From positions 1 to 14,355 of the forward strand of contig JAHJCW010000314.1 of NCBI GenBank assembly GCA_018812885.1: a stretch of DNA of 14,355 nt. Direction: 5' to 3'. The notes under the pieces were generated by a model. It searched no databases. It saw only the letters and a list, made by a program, of their open reading frames with translations, and had not been told where the DNA came from. This stretch comes from a bacterium (GTDB lineage Bacteria > Fidelibacterota > Marinisomatia > Marinisomatales > JAHJCW01). Shown here one piece after another: positions 5,622-13,190 of the stretch. Both the position numbers and the translations under genes were made by a program. Every line of letters begins with the position of its first letter. The stretch's first letter is position 1.

Positions 5622-7619
5622 ATGACTCAAAATTTAATAGAAAAAATTGCACAAAAATATGTGGTTGGGCTTGAACCTGGTCAAAAAGTGAATAGCGGGG
5701 ATTATATTACTATACAGCCATCTCACATTTTGACACACGACAATACTGGTGCAGTTATGGGAAAGTTTATGGCAATCGGAGCCTCAAAGATTGCAAATCC
5801 TAGGCAGCCTGTATTCGCGTTAGACCATAATGTACAAGACAAATCCGAAGATAATTTAAAGAAATATAAAGGTATTGAAGATTTTGCCAAGGAAATGGGA
5901 GTTGATTTTTATCCAGCCGGAAGGGGGATTGGTCATCAGATTATGCTTGAAGAAGGGTATGCTTTCCCGGGTGAAATGGCGGTTGCGTCGGATAGTCATT
6001 CCAATATGTATGGCGGAATTGGATGTCTTGGAACACCGGTTGTGAGAACTGATGCCGCCGGAATTTGGGCTACCGGGAAAACTTGGTGGCAAATACCTCC
6101 AATTGTTAAAATTGAACTCAAAGGTAAATTATCAGCAGGTGTTACCGGTAAGGATGTCATTATTACTTTGGCAGGTCATTTTAATAATGATGAGGTACTG
6201 AATCATGCCCTAGAATTTTGTGGAGAGGGTATCAAGAATTTATCTATTGATGATAGGTTAACGATCGCGAATATGACCACAGAATGGGGTGCGCTGGTTG
6301 GAATATTTCCCATTGATGACAACACCATAGCTTGGTTGCGAAGCAGAGTAAAAATTTTAGAGAATCGCGGTCTTTCCGGTGTGCCATCCGATAAAGACAA
6401 TCGGCAAAATGAAAAAGGTTTAAATATTAGTCCAAGAATTAATAATGATCGAATTGCTGAATTGATCAATGAAAATCTTGTGAGTGATAAAGGTGCATTT
6501 TACTCAAAAATAATAAGTGTTGATTTGAGTACAATTCATCCGCATGTAGCTGGTCCTGATAATATAAAAACCAAAACGAATATATCTGAAATTGAGAAAC
6601 GGAATATTATAATTAATAAAGCTTATCTAGTATCTTGTGTAAATAGCAGGGTCAGTGATTTGACTGAAGCTGCAAAAGTGTTAAAAGGGAAAAAAGTGGC
6701 TGAAGGTGTAGAATTTTACATTGCTGCGGCTTCGAGCGAAGTGCAAGCAGAAAGTAAAAAAAGGGGTGATTGGGAGATATTGTTGGAATCCGGGGCAATC
6801 GAATTACCTCCGGGATGCGGACCTTGTATTGGCTTAGGAGTTGGATTGTTAAAGGATGGAGAAGTAGGGATTTCTGCCACTAATCGGAATTTTAAAGGCC
6901 GGATGGGAAGCAGGGATGCAAAAGCATATTTAGCTTCACCTGCTATAGTAGCGGCATCAGCAGTGGCAGGCAAAATCTGTGGTCCTAAAAAATATGATTT
7001 GGTTGATTTAAACAGTTCCATAAATATTTCTGAAAAAAGAAGAAAAGATAATACTACAATTAAGTTGTTAAAAGGCTTCCCGAAACAAATAACCGGTGAA
7101 GCTATTTACTGTCCACAAGATAATTTAAACACAGACGGTATTTTCCCCGGCAAATACACTTATATTGATAATTTTACTCCTAAACAACAATCTGAAGTTG
7201 TAATGGAAAATTACGATCCTGACTTTGGCAATATCGCCCAAAAAGGTGATATTTTAGTTAGCGGATTTAATTTTGGTACAGGCAGTTCACGAGAACAGGC
7301 AGCAACTGCTTTGAAATATAAAGGCATTCAGATAGTAATAGCCGGCTCATTCAGTCAAACATATAAAAGAAATGCTATAAATAATGGTTTTGTAGTAATA
7401 GAAGCACCAGAATTAATAAATGACTTAAAGAAACAGTATGAAGAAGAAATTAATGCCAATGTTCTGTCGATAAGAACAAGCATGGAGTTAACTGTAGATT
7501 TTGATAAATCGTTCATTAGTACGGGACAAAAAATATACGATATTGATCCAATTGGTTCTGCTGTGCAGGAATTGGTTATTGAAGAAGGTCTGGAAAACTG
7601 GGTTAAGAATAGATTATAA
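5622..7619 (+). CDS. Homoaconitase/aconitase-family hydratase, Lys4-like
   Basis: This encodes 665 residues as a single chain with all four aconitase domains. The three [4Fe-4S] cysteines are C339 (LVSCVNSR), C399 and C402 (GCGPCIGLG). Other family blocks are ASDSHSNMYGGIGCLGTP (122-139), NMTTEWGALVGIFPID (217-232), ATNRNFKGRMGS (419-430), NTDGIFPGKYTY (503-514) and GFNFGTGSSREQA (548-560). Many blocks read like yeast mitochondrial homoaconitase Lys4 as I recall it, notably WATG.TWWQIPP, FNNDEVLNHA.EF and AAASSE. Lys4 hydrates homoaconitate to homoisocitrate in the alpha-aminoadipate lysine pathway; aconitases do the same with cis-aconitate. The dehydrogenase downstream would use the product. 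Ordinary citrate or methylcitrate chemistry remains possible, since the specificity residues cannot be settled by eye. The region 241-295 is variable. There is no Shine-Dalgarno, and the start lies just past a repeat arm. Confidence 0.85.
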   Translation: MTQNLIEKIAQKYVVGLEPGQKVNSGDYITIQPSHILTHDNTGAVMGKFMAIGASKIANPRQPVFALDHNVQDKSEDNLKKYKGIEDFAKEMGVDFYPAGRGIGHQIMLEEGYAFPGEMAVASDSHSNMYGGIGCLGTPVVRTDAAGIWATGKTWWQIPPIVKIELKGKLSAGVTGKDVIITLAGHFNNDEVLNHALEFCGEGIKNLSIDDRLTIANMTTEWGALVGIFPIDDNTIAWLRSRVKILENRGLSGVPSDKDNRQNEKGLNISPRINNDRIAELINENLVSDKGAFYSKIISVDLSTIHPHVAGPDNIKTKTNISEIEKRNIIINKAYLVSCVNSRVSDLTEAAKVLKGKKVAEGVEFYIAAASSEVQAESKKRGDWEILLESGAIELPPGCGPCIGLGVGLLKDGEVGISATNRNFKGRMGSRDAKAYLASPAIVAASAVAGKICGPKKYDLVDLNSSINISEKRRKDNTTIKLLKGFPKQITGEAIYCPQDNLNTDGIFPGKYTYIDNFTPKQQSEVVMENYDPDFGNIAQKGDILVSGFNFGTGSSREQAATALKYKGIQIVIAGSFSQTYKRNAINNGFVVIEAPELINDLKKQYEEEINANVLSIRTSMELTVDFDKSFISTGQKIYDIDPIGSAVQELVIEEGLENWVKNRL

Positions 7620-7673
7620 ACCACTAATTACACGAATTTTAAGATTCGTTTATTTCGGTTAATTCGTTGTGAA
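7618..7673. repeat. Dispersed repeat pair in the spacer before the dehydrogenase gene
   Basis: The forward copy AAACCACTAATTACACGAAT (7618-7637) begins at the final A of the (homo)aconitase TAA stop (7617-7619). A decayed inverted copy, TTCGGTTAATTCGTTGTG (7654-7671), follows after about 16 bases. The two can pair imperfectly. This is the third junction in the window occupied by the repeat, here without a GxxExxY gene. Confidence 0.6.
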
Positions 7674-7678
7674 TAAAT

Positions 7679-7684
7679 AGGAGA
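7679..7684 (+). promoter_or_regulatory. Ribosome binding site of the dehydrogenase gene
   Basis: AGGAGA lies 4 bases before the ATG at 7689 and supports that start. Confidence 0.6.
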
Positions 7685-7688
7685 ATAA

Positions 7689-8884
7689 ATGGATATAAGA
7701 ACAATTGTCACCCTACCTGGAGATGGTATTGGAAGAACTGTATTAGAAGAAGCAATTCGCGTTCTTGATGCAGCAGGATTTAAGGCAAATTGCGTTAGAG
7801 GAGATATTGGTTGGGAATATTGGTGTAATGAGGGTAATCCTTTACCGCAAAGAACCATTGATTTACTTGAGGAACAAAGATTGGATTATTTGGTGCAATA
7901 ACATCCAAACCAAAGGATGAAGCATTTAATGAACTAAAACCTGAATTACAGGCAAAAGGCTTCATTTATTCTAGTCCAATTGTTGGATTAAGACAGCATT
8001 TTGGATTGGATATTTGTCAGCGCCCCTGTCGCACTTATAAAGGTAATCCGCTGAATTTTATCAGACGCGGCAAAGGTGACTCAGTCGAGGAACCCGACAT
8101 AGACGTTGTAATTTTTAGACAAAATACCGAAGGATTATATGCGGGTGTGGAGTGGAGCAATCCGCCTGTGCAAGTATATGAAGCCCTCATGACGCATCCT
8201 AAATTTGTTAAGAATTTTGGTAGGGTTCCGGTTGAAGAAATATCGATTTCAACAAGAATTTTCACAAAAAAGGCTACGGAAAGAATCTTAAGGGCATCAT
8301 TTGAATATGCTCAAAAATACGGATATAAATCTGTGACACTTTGTGAAAAACCAAATGTTATTAGAGAAACGTCCGGAATGATGTATAAAATGGCTCAGCA
8401 AATTCAGAAAGCAGATTTCCCTGAAATTGAATTGTGGAACACAAATATTGATGCACAAATGATGTGGCTGACAAAAAATCCCGAAAATTATGGTGTCATT
8501 GTTGCCGGTAATATGTTTGGCGATATCGTGTCTGACGGTTTTGCTGGTCTTATCGGCGGACTTGGATTTGCATGTAGTGCACAGTATAATCCTGAAACAG
8601 GAGTTGGTGTATTTGAACCAACGCATGGTAGTGCTCCAAAATATGCAGATTATCCAGTTTCGATAGTCAATCCAATTGCTATGATTGAATCTGCTTGTAT
8701 GATGCTTGATTTTATTGAAGAACAGGGAATGGCAAAACAGATAAGAAAAGCTGTTGCTGATGTTGTACAGGAAGGTAAAGTACGTACCTATGATATGGCA
8801 AAGATGACAGGACGGGTTGATGTAATAGAAAGAGGCGCTGCTTCAACTATACAAATGACTGACGCAATTATTGCGAAATTATAA
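7689..8884 (+). pseudogene. Isocitrate/isopropylmalate-type beta-decarboxylating dehydrogenase, frameshifted near 7884-7891
   Basis: The family oxidises and decarboxylates 3-hydroxy acids such as isocitrate, isopropylmalate or homoisocitrate. The first frame runs 7689-7901 (70 residues, GDGIG at 11-15) and ends at a TAA. The remainder continues in the -1 frame to 8884 and joins at LFGAITSKPKDEAFNEL from about 7886. Adding one T, so that GATTATTT reads GATTTATTT, gives one frame of about 398 residues, the family size. Downstream, counting L at 8006 as residue 1, the site is intact: RPCR (6-9), FRQNTEGLYAGVEW (37-50, Y45), the EKPN lysine (K115), NID (147-149), GDIVSD (172-177) and FEPTHGSAPKYA (203-214). 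The K-Y pair after HGSAP is what NADP-linked isocitrate dehydrogenases use for the 2'-phosphate, suggesting NADP. The gap contains no canonical slippery heptamer. The lesion may be a real mutation or a sequencing error. Confidence 0.85.
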
Positions 8885-8892
8885 GGCAAAAA

Positions 8893-10329
8893 ATGGATAA
8901 ATCTATATCAAGACAAATTGCTGAATTTGCTGTCAATCTAAAATATGAAGATTTACCAGATGAAGTAATAATTGAAGTAAAGCGTTTTTTGTATGATTCA
9001 ATTGGTTGTGCCATTGGTTCGGTAAATACAAAAGATGTAAATAAGATACGTGACATTTACAATGAGATGGGCGGTGCTCAAGAGGCAACAACTTTTGTAT
9101 TTGGCGACAAACTTCCCGCAGTGAATGTAACACTAATCAATTCTTTAATGATTAGAGCATTGGATTTTAATGATATTTATTGGAAAGAAGACCCAAGCCA
9201 TCCATCAGATATTATTCCGGCAGCATTGACAGTTGCAGAAAAAGTAGATGCGTCTATGAAAGACGTAATTGTTGCAATCGTTTTAGCGTACGAATTTGAA
9301 CAACGTTTGTGCAAATTTGCCAAGCCCGGTGTCCGTGAACGCAAATGGCATCATGCAACACTTACCCAGTTCGTATCGCCAATTGTGGCGGGAAAAATAT
9401 TGGGACTCACCGTTGATGAAATGGTAAATGCTATCGGAATAAGCGGTTGTCATAACCACACAATAGGTTGCCCAACCGCCGGTGTATTGACAATGATGAA
9501 AAATACGGTTGACCCGATGGCGGTTCAATCAGGAGTATTTGCTTCACTTATGGCACAAAAAGGTTATAGCGGAACCGAAAAAGTATTTGAAGGTAAAGAA
9601 GGCTTTATGGATACATTCATCGGATGGAATGCAAAAGACGGAAAATTAAATCCAACGGATATGGAGGGTAGGGATGGAGTATCCTCATGGGCATGGGATG
9701 TTAATGAATTAGTGGGAGGATTGGGAAAGGATTATAAAATATTAGAATGTAGCATGAAAGCATTTCCAACCGAAGCATTAACACATACTCATATATCTTG
9801 CGTACTGAAAATAATGGTGAATAATGATCTAGATTATGCAGATATTGAAGAAGTTAAGGTAACTGCATTTGCACAAGCTTATGATATATTATTTGATCCC
9901 ACAAAGTATCGCCCTAAATCCCGAGAAACCGCTGATCACTCACTTCCTTATTGTTTAGCAGCTGCAATGGTTGAAAAAAAAATCACAACAGAATCATTCT
10001 CGGATGAGAAATTAAAAGACCCAAGGATTTTTGAAGTGATCAATAAAATTAAAGGTGAACCTTCAATAGAATTTGAAAAGATGTTCCCGGCAAAGCAACC
10101 ATCCAAAGTTGTTATTACTACAAAAGATGGCAAGCAGTATTCTGAATACCTTTAATATCCTAAAGGTGATCCTCGAGAACCCATGACAATGGAAGATTTG
10201 GAAAATAAATTCAATTCATTAGCTTCTGACAAGTTTAATAGTGTCCAATTAAAAGAATTGAAGGAATTTATATTTAGTTGTGATGAGTACTCTGCCCGAG
10301 ACTTCATGAATAAATTAATAATAAAATGA
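8893..10329 (+). pseudogene. MmgE/PrpD family dehydratase with an in-frame TAA at 10153-10155
   Basis: The family includes 2-methylcitrate dehydratase (PrpD) and cis-aconitate decarboxylase. The first 420 residues (to 10155) carry the family blocks: ALDFNDIYW (89-97), HPSDIIPAALTVAEK (102-116), WHHATLTQFVSP (153-164), MKNTVDPMAVQSG (202-214), SMKAFPTEALTHTH (287-300) and ETADHSLPYCLA (343-354). After the TAA the same frame continues for 57 codons, beginning YPKGDPREPMTMEDLENKF, the normal family C-terminus. It ends at TGA 10327-10329, overlapping the next ATG (10326) by 4 bases. Restored, the protein is 478 residues, a typical family length. A single change from GAA or CAA would create the stop. 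A shortened product ending in YSEYL may be made, readthrough may occur, or the base may be an error. In this cluster it fits a dehydratase acting before the Lys4-like hydratase. Confidence 0.85.
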
Positions 10330-11495
10330 AATATATTGGTCCCGACTTTTACAATATTACTGATCTCCTCACAGAAGAAGAGCTTTCCATTCAAAAGACA
10401 GCTCACGAATTTGTTAAAAATGAATTCCTGCCGATTATTCAAGAGCATTTTCGCAAAGGGACTTTCCCTGAAAAAATTATTCCGAGATTAGGTGAAATAG
10501 GTGTCTTTGGTCCTACTTTTCCGGAAGAATTCGGTGGAGCCGGCGTGAGTAATGTTGCGTACGGATTAATAATGCAGGAACTTGAGAGAGGTGATTCAGG
10601 TCTACGTTCATTTGCTAGTGTGCAGGGTGGACTGGTGATGTACCCAATTTTGGAATATGGTTCGGAAGAACAGAAAAAAAAATGGTTGCCAAAACTTGCA
10701 AAAGGTGAAGTTGTTGGCTGTTTCGGTTTAACTGAACCGGAATTTGGTTCTAACCCCAGTGGAATGCTTACCCGTGCAAAAAAGGATGGAAATAATTGGA
10801 TAATTAATGGCTCAAAAATGTGGATTACAAACGGCTCAATTGCCGACATTGCAATTATTTGGGCGAAAGATGAGGATGGTATAATAAGTGGTTTTATAAT
10901 TCCAAAGGATACAAAAGGTTTTACAGCACCGGAAATGCATGGAAAATTAAGTTTACGTGCCTCGGTTACATCAGAATTAGTGTTGGATGATGTTATTATT
11001 TCGGATAATCAAAAATTACCAAAGGCCGAAGGATTAAAAGCACCTTTATCATGTTTATCACAAGCAAGATATAGCATTGCATGGGGGGCAATCGGAGCGG
11101 CTATTGATTGCTACGAAACTGCTTTGGAATATTCAAAAAATCGTAAGCAATTCTCTAAACCAATAGCAGCCTATCAATTGACCCAGAAAAAATTAGTCGA
11201 TATGCTTGAGGAAATTACTAAAGCTCAATTATTGGCTATTCAACTTGGAAGATTAAAAGATCAGGGTAAAGCAACTTTTGCCCAAATATCTTTAGCTAAG
11301 CGGAATAATGTTGCTATGGCAAGAGATATCGCGCGCAGTGCACGAGAAATACTTGGCGCCAACGGTATAACGGACGACTATCCAATAATGCGACATATGA
11401 TGAATCTTGAATCGGTTTATACTTATGAAGGTACATATGAAATGCATACATTGATAGTCGGAAAAGAAATTACTGGTTTCGAAGCGTTCGATTAA
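10326..11495 (+). CDS. gcdH: Glutaryl-CoA dehydrogenase (decarboxylating type)
   Basis: This encodes 389 residues, an acyl-CoA dehydrogenase of the glutaryl-CoA branch. The enzyme uses FAD to oxidise glutaryl-CoA to glutaconyl-CoA, decarboxylates it to crotonyl-CoA, and passes electrons to ETF. The catalytic glutamate is E368 in TYEGTYEMH. The preceding Y367 and the set E87, R94, S95 in LERGDSGLRSFASVQ correspond to residues linked to glutaryl binding and decarboxylation in human GCDH. Further signatures are GCFGLTEPEFGSNP (131-144), WITNGSIAD (166-174), GKLSLRAS (206-213), QARYSIAWG (246-254), KNRKQFSKP (271-279) and ILGANGITDDY (342-352). The ATG overlaps the TGA of the MmgE/PrpD frame (ATGA, 10326-10329), so it was translationally coupled to the full-length dehydratase. 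The premature TAA now ends translation 170 bases upstream, which could weaken that coupling. Confidence 0.92.
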   Translation: MKYIGPDFYNITDLLTEEELSIQKTAHEFVKNEFLPIIQEHFRKGTFPEKIIPRLGEIGVFGPTFPEEFGGAGVSNVAYGLIMQELERGDSGLRSFASVQGGLVMYPILEYGSEEQKKKWLPKLAKGEVVGCFGLTEPEFGSNPSGMLTRAKKDGNNWIINGSKMWITNGSIADIAIIWAKDEDGIISGFIIPKDTKGFTAPEMHGKLSLRASVTSELVLDDVIISDNQKLPKAEGLKAPLSCLSQARYSIAWGAIGAAIDCYETALEYSKNRKQFSKPIAAYQLTQKKLVDMLEEITKAQLLAIQLGRLKDQGKATFAQISLAKRNNVAMARDIARSAREILGANGITDDYPIMRHMMNLESVYTYEGTYEMHTLIVGKEITGFEAFD

Positions 11496-11511
11496 ACAAA
11501 TTTGCCAAAGA

Positions 11512-11517
11512 TATAAT
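11512..11517 (+). promoter_or_regulatory. Possible -10 element before the membrane protein gene
   Basis: TATAAT is a perfect consensus -10, located 48 bases before the next ATG in a 69-base gap. The hexamer at the right distance upstream (CGATTA, 11489-11494) is a poor -35, so the evidence is the -10 and position only. It would start a unit covering the last three genes. Confidence 0.3.
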
Positions 11518-11551
11518 TCTTTTGTATTATTTCTTCATTAATTACATAAAA

Positions 11552-11557
11552 AAGGAG
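11552..11557 (+). promoter_or_regulatory. Strong ribosome binding site before 11565
   Basis: AAGGAG with 7 bases to the ATG at 11565 is the best-spaced Shine-Dalgarno in the window. It fixes the start of the membrane protein. Confidence 0.7.
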
Positions 11558-11564
11558 TAAAAAA

Positions 11565-11996
11565 ATGTATAACATTAACTATTGGGCAATCTTAGTATCT
11601 GCAATTGCATTTTTTATACTTGGATCATTGTGGTACACAAAAGTGTTATTTGGAAATGCCTGGATAAAATCTATGGGAAAAACTATAAAGCAACTTGAGA
11701 AAGAAAAAGCAAATGCTAATATGACCAAGTCATTTGGTCTAATGTTCTCAGCGGGTTTGCTGATGGCATTTGTTACTGCCTTTTTAGTCGACATAGTAGC
11801 ACACGCTTATCCGGAAGCGAGCAATATAAAACTAGGACTAATGACTGGTTTTTGGATATGGTTAGGATATATTGCTTCTTATGTATTAACTGCTGTTGCA
11901 TTTGAAAATAGACCGTGGAAATATTATTTTATTAATACCGGATATTGGTTAGTTGGCACATTAATGATGGGTGTGATTCTCACAACCTGGAAATAA
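11565..11996 (+). CDS. Small integral membrane protein, DUF1761-like
   Basis: This encodes 143 residues with four likely membrane segments: about 7-26 (after NYWAILVSAIAFFILG), 55-78, 88-112 and 121-140. The opening NYWAILVSAIAFFILGSLWYTKVLFG resembles the DUF1761 family, where N-Y/W near the start and LGxLWY...FG are typical. No function is known for the family and none is evident here. A charged loop, KQLEKEKANANMTKS (about 42-56), follows the first helix. It has its own strong ribosome binding site, a possible promoter, and a CDF transporter 4 bases downstream of its stop, so the two are probably expressed together. The membrane topology is clear; the family name is moderately sure. Confidence 0.75.
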   Translation: MYNINYWAILVSAIAFFILGSLWYTKVLFGNAWIKSMGKTIKQLEKEKANANMTKSFGLMFSAGLLMAFVTAFLVDIVAHAYPEASNIKLGLMTGFWIWLGYIASYVLTAVAFENRPWKYYFINTGYWLVGTLMMGVILTTWK

Positions 11997-12000
11997 TGAA

Positions 12001-13173
12001 ATGGCATTTTTCAATTATATCACTGATAAATTTGTAAAAGAAAGCAATGAATCATCACGGCTATACCGAGGGAAAATTGGTAAACTGCAAGGTTGGATAT
12101 CAGTTATAATAAACGTAATATTATTTATCATTAAAATAATAATCGGAATTATAGTTGGATCGATCAGTATAATTGCAGATGCATTCCATACACTTTCCGA
12201 TGTTATTTCTTCCGGGGTTGTAATATGGGGTTTCCACGAAGCTGAAAAACCAGCTGACTCTGAGCATCCGTATGGACATGGAAGAGTGGAATATATTGCT
12301 ACATTAATAATCGCAATTTTACTTGTAGTGATTGGAGTTGAATTTATTAGATCATCGATTGGAAGAATACTGAATCCTTCCCCGATCTCTCCTTCTTGGT
12401 TAATGGTTTTAATAATATTGGCAACTGTATTTCTGAAAGAATTTATCGCTCGATATGCTGAGTTTTTATCGCATAAAATTTCATCCGGAACTTTACATGC
12501 CGATGCGTGGCATCATCGCACAGATGCGATTTCATCAATTTTAGTAATTGTAGCAATGATTGCCGGAAAGTATGGTTATAATTATGTTGACGGTTGGGCT
12601 GGTATCGGTGTGGCTTTATTTGTTATGTGGACCGGTTTCACTATTGAAAAGGAAGCAGTTGACGATATTATTGGTGTACCACCGGCCGATGATGAAATAA
12701 ATGATATTAAACAGGTGGTTTCAACGATTAATGGTGTGCTTGGAGTACACGACATAACTGTTCATAGCTATGGTAAAGATAAATTTGTCAGTATCCACAT
12801 AGAAATTGACGAAAATATTTCTTCAGCAAAAGCCCATGATATTGCCGAAGATGTTGAACAAGTAATATATAGCAGATTAGGGATTGAACCAACTGTTCAT
12901 ATCGATCCCATTAGTGTAAATAATCACATGATTAAAAAAGTTAATATTTATTTGGAAAATAATTGGAAAAGTGATGAAAGAATTACCGGATGGCATGATA
13001 TCCGTATTGTTGATACCGAAAAGCATCATGTTATATTATTTGGGATCAATACAAAATCTGGATTAACAAAAGTTGAAAATATGACAACTAGTTCTGAATT
13101 GATGAATGCTGTAAAGAAAGAATTTGGCGGATTTGATGTCAATATTAAAGTATCACCCTTGTATAGATATTAA
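12001..13173 (+). CDS. Cation diffusion facilitator (CDF) transporter, zinc-type site, extended C-terminus
   Basis: This encodes 390 residues, longer than the usual roughly 300. CDF proteins are dimeric antiporters that export divalent metals in exchange for protons. The TM2 site is DAFHTLSD (60-67; H63 and D67) and the TM5 site is DAWHHRTD (168-175; H171 and D175). This H-D/H-D pattern resembles eukaryotic ZnT zinc transporters more than the D-D/H-D set of YiiP, so zinc is the likely substrate. Between TM2 and TM3 is the family HPYGHGRVEYIA block (89-100). A normal cytosolic ferredoxin-like domain covers about 215-303 (GVHDITVHSYG, HIEID, EPTVHIDP). Residues about 308-390 add a further segment with a histidine run (WHDIRIVDTEKHHV, 331-344), which may be a second copy of that domain. 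It starts 4 bases after the preceding stop. Confidence 0.9.
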   Translation: MAFFNYITDKFVKESNESSRLYRGKIGKLQGWISVIINVILFIIKIIIGIIVGSISIIADAFHTLSDVISSGVVIWGFHEAEKPADSEHPYGHGRVEYIATLIIAILLVVIGVEFIRSSIGRILNPSPISPSWLMVLIILATVFLKEFIARYAEFLSHKISSGTLHADAWHHRTDAISSILVIVAMIAGKYGYNYVDGWAGIGVALFVMWTGFTIEKEAVDDIIGVPPADDEINDIKQVVSTINGVLGVHDITVHSYGKDKFVSIHIEIDENISSAKAHDIAEDVEQVIYSRLGIEPTVHIDPISVNNHMIKKVNIYLENNWKSDERITGWHDIRIVDTEKHHVILFGINTKSGLTKVENMTTSSELMNAVKKEFGGFDVNIKVSPLYRY

Positions 13174-13190
13174 TATTATTTACTGATGTA

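Noticed and set aside
5211..5640. Homology between the starts of the GxxExxY and (homo)aconitase genes (both MTQ...)
   Set aside because: Only about 10 bases match, the GxxExxY codons come from the repeat, and the proteins are unrelated beyond residue 3.
7884..7901. Programmed -1 frameshift site
   Set aside because: The zero-frame codons TAT TTG GTG give no X-XXY-YYZ heptamer, and no stable stem is evident just downstream. A missing base is simpler.
8006..8884. Separate dehydrogenase gene starting at TTG 8006
   Set aside because: The frame upstream of it (7886-8005) already encodes family sequence (LFGAITSKPKDEAFNEL). The TTG is an internal leucine after the frameshift.
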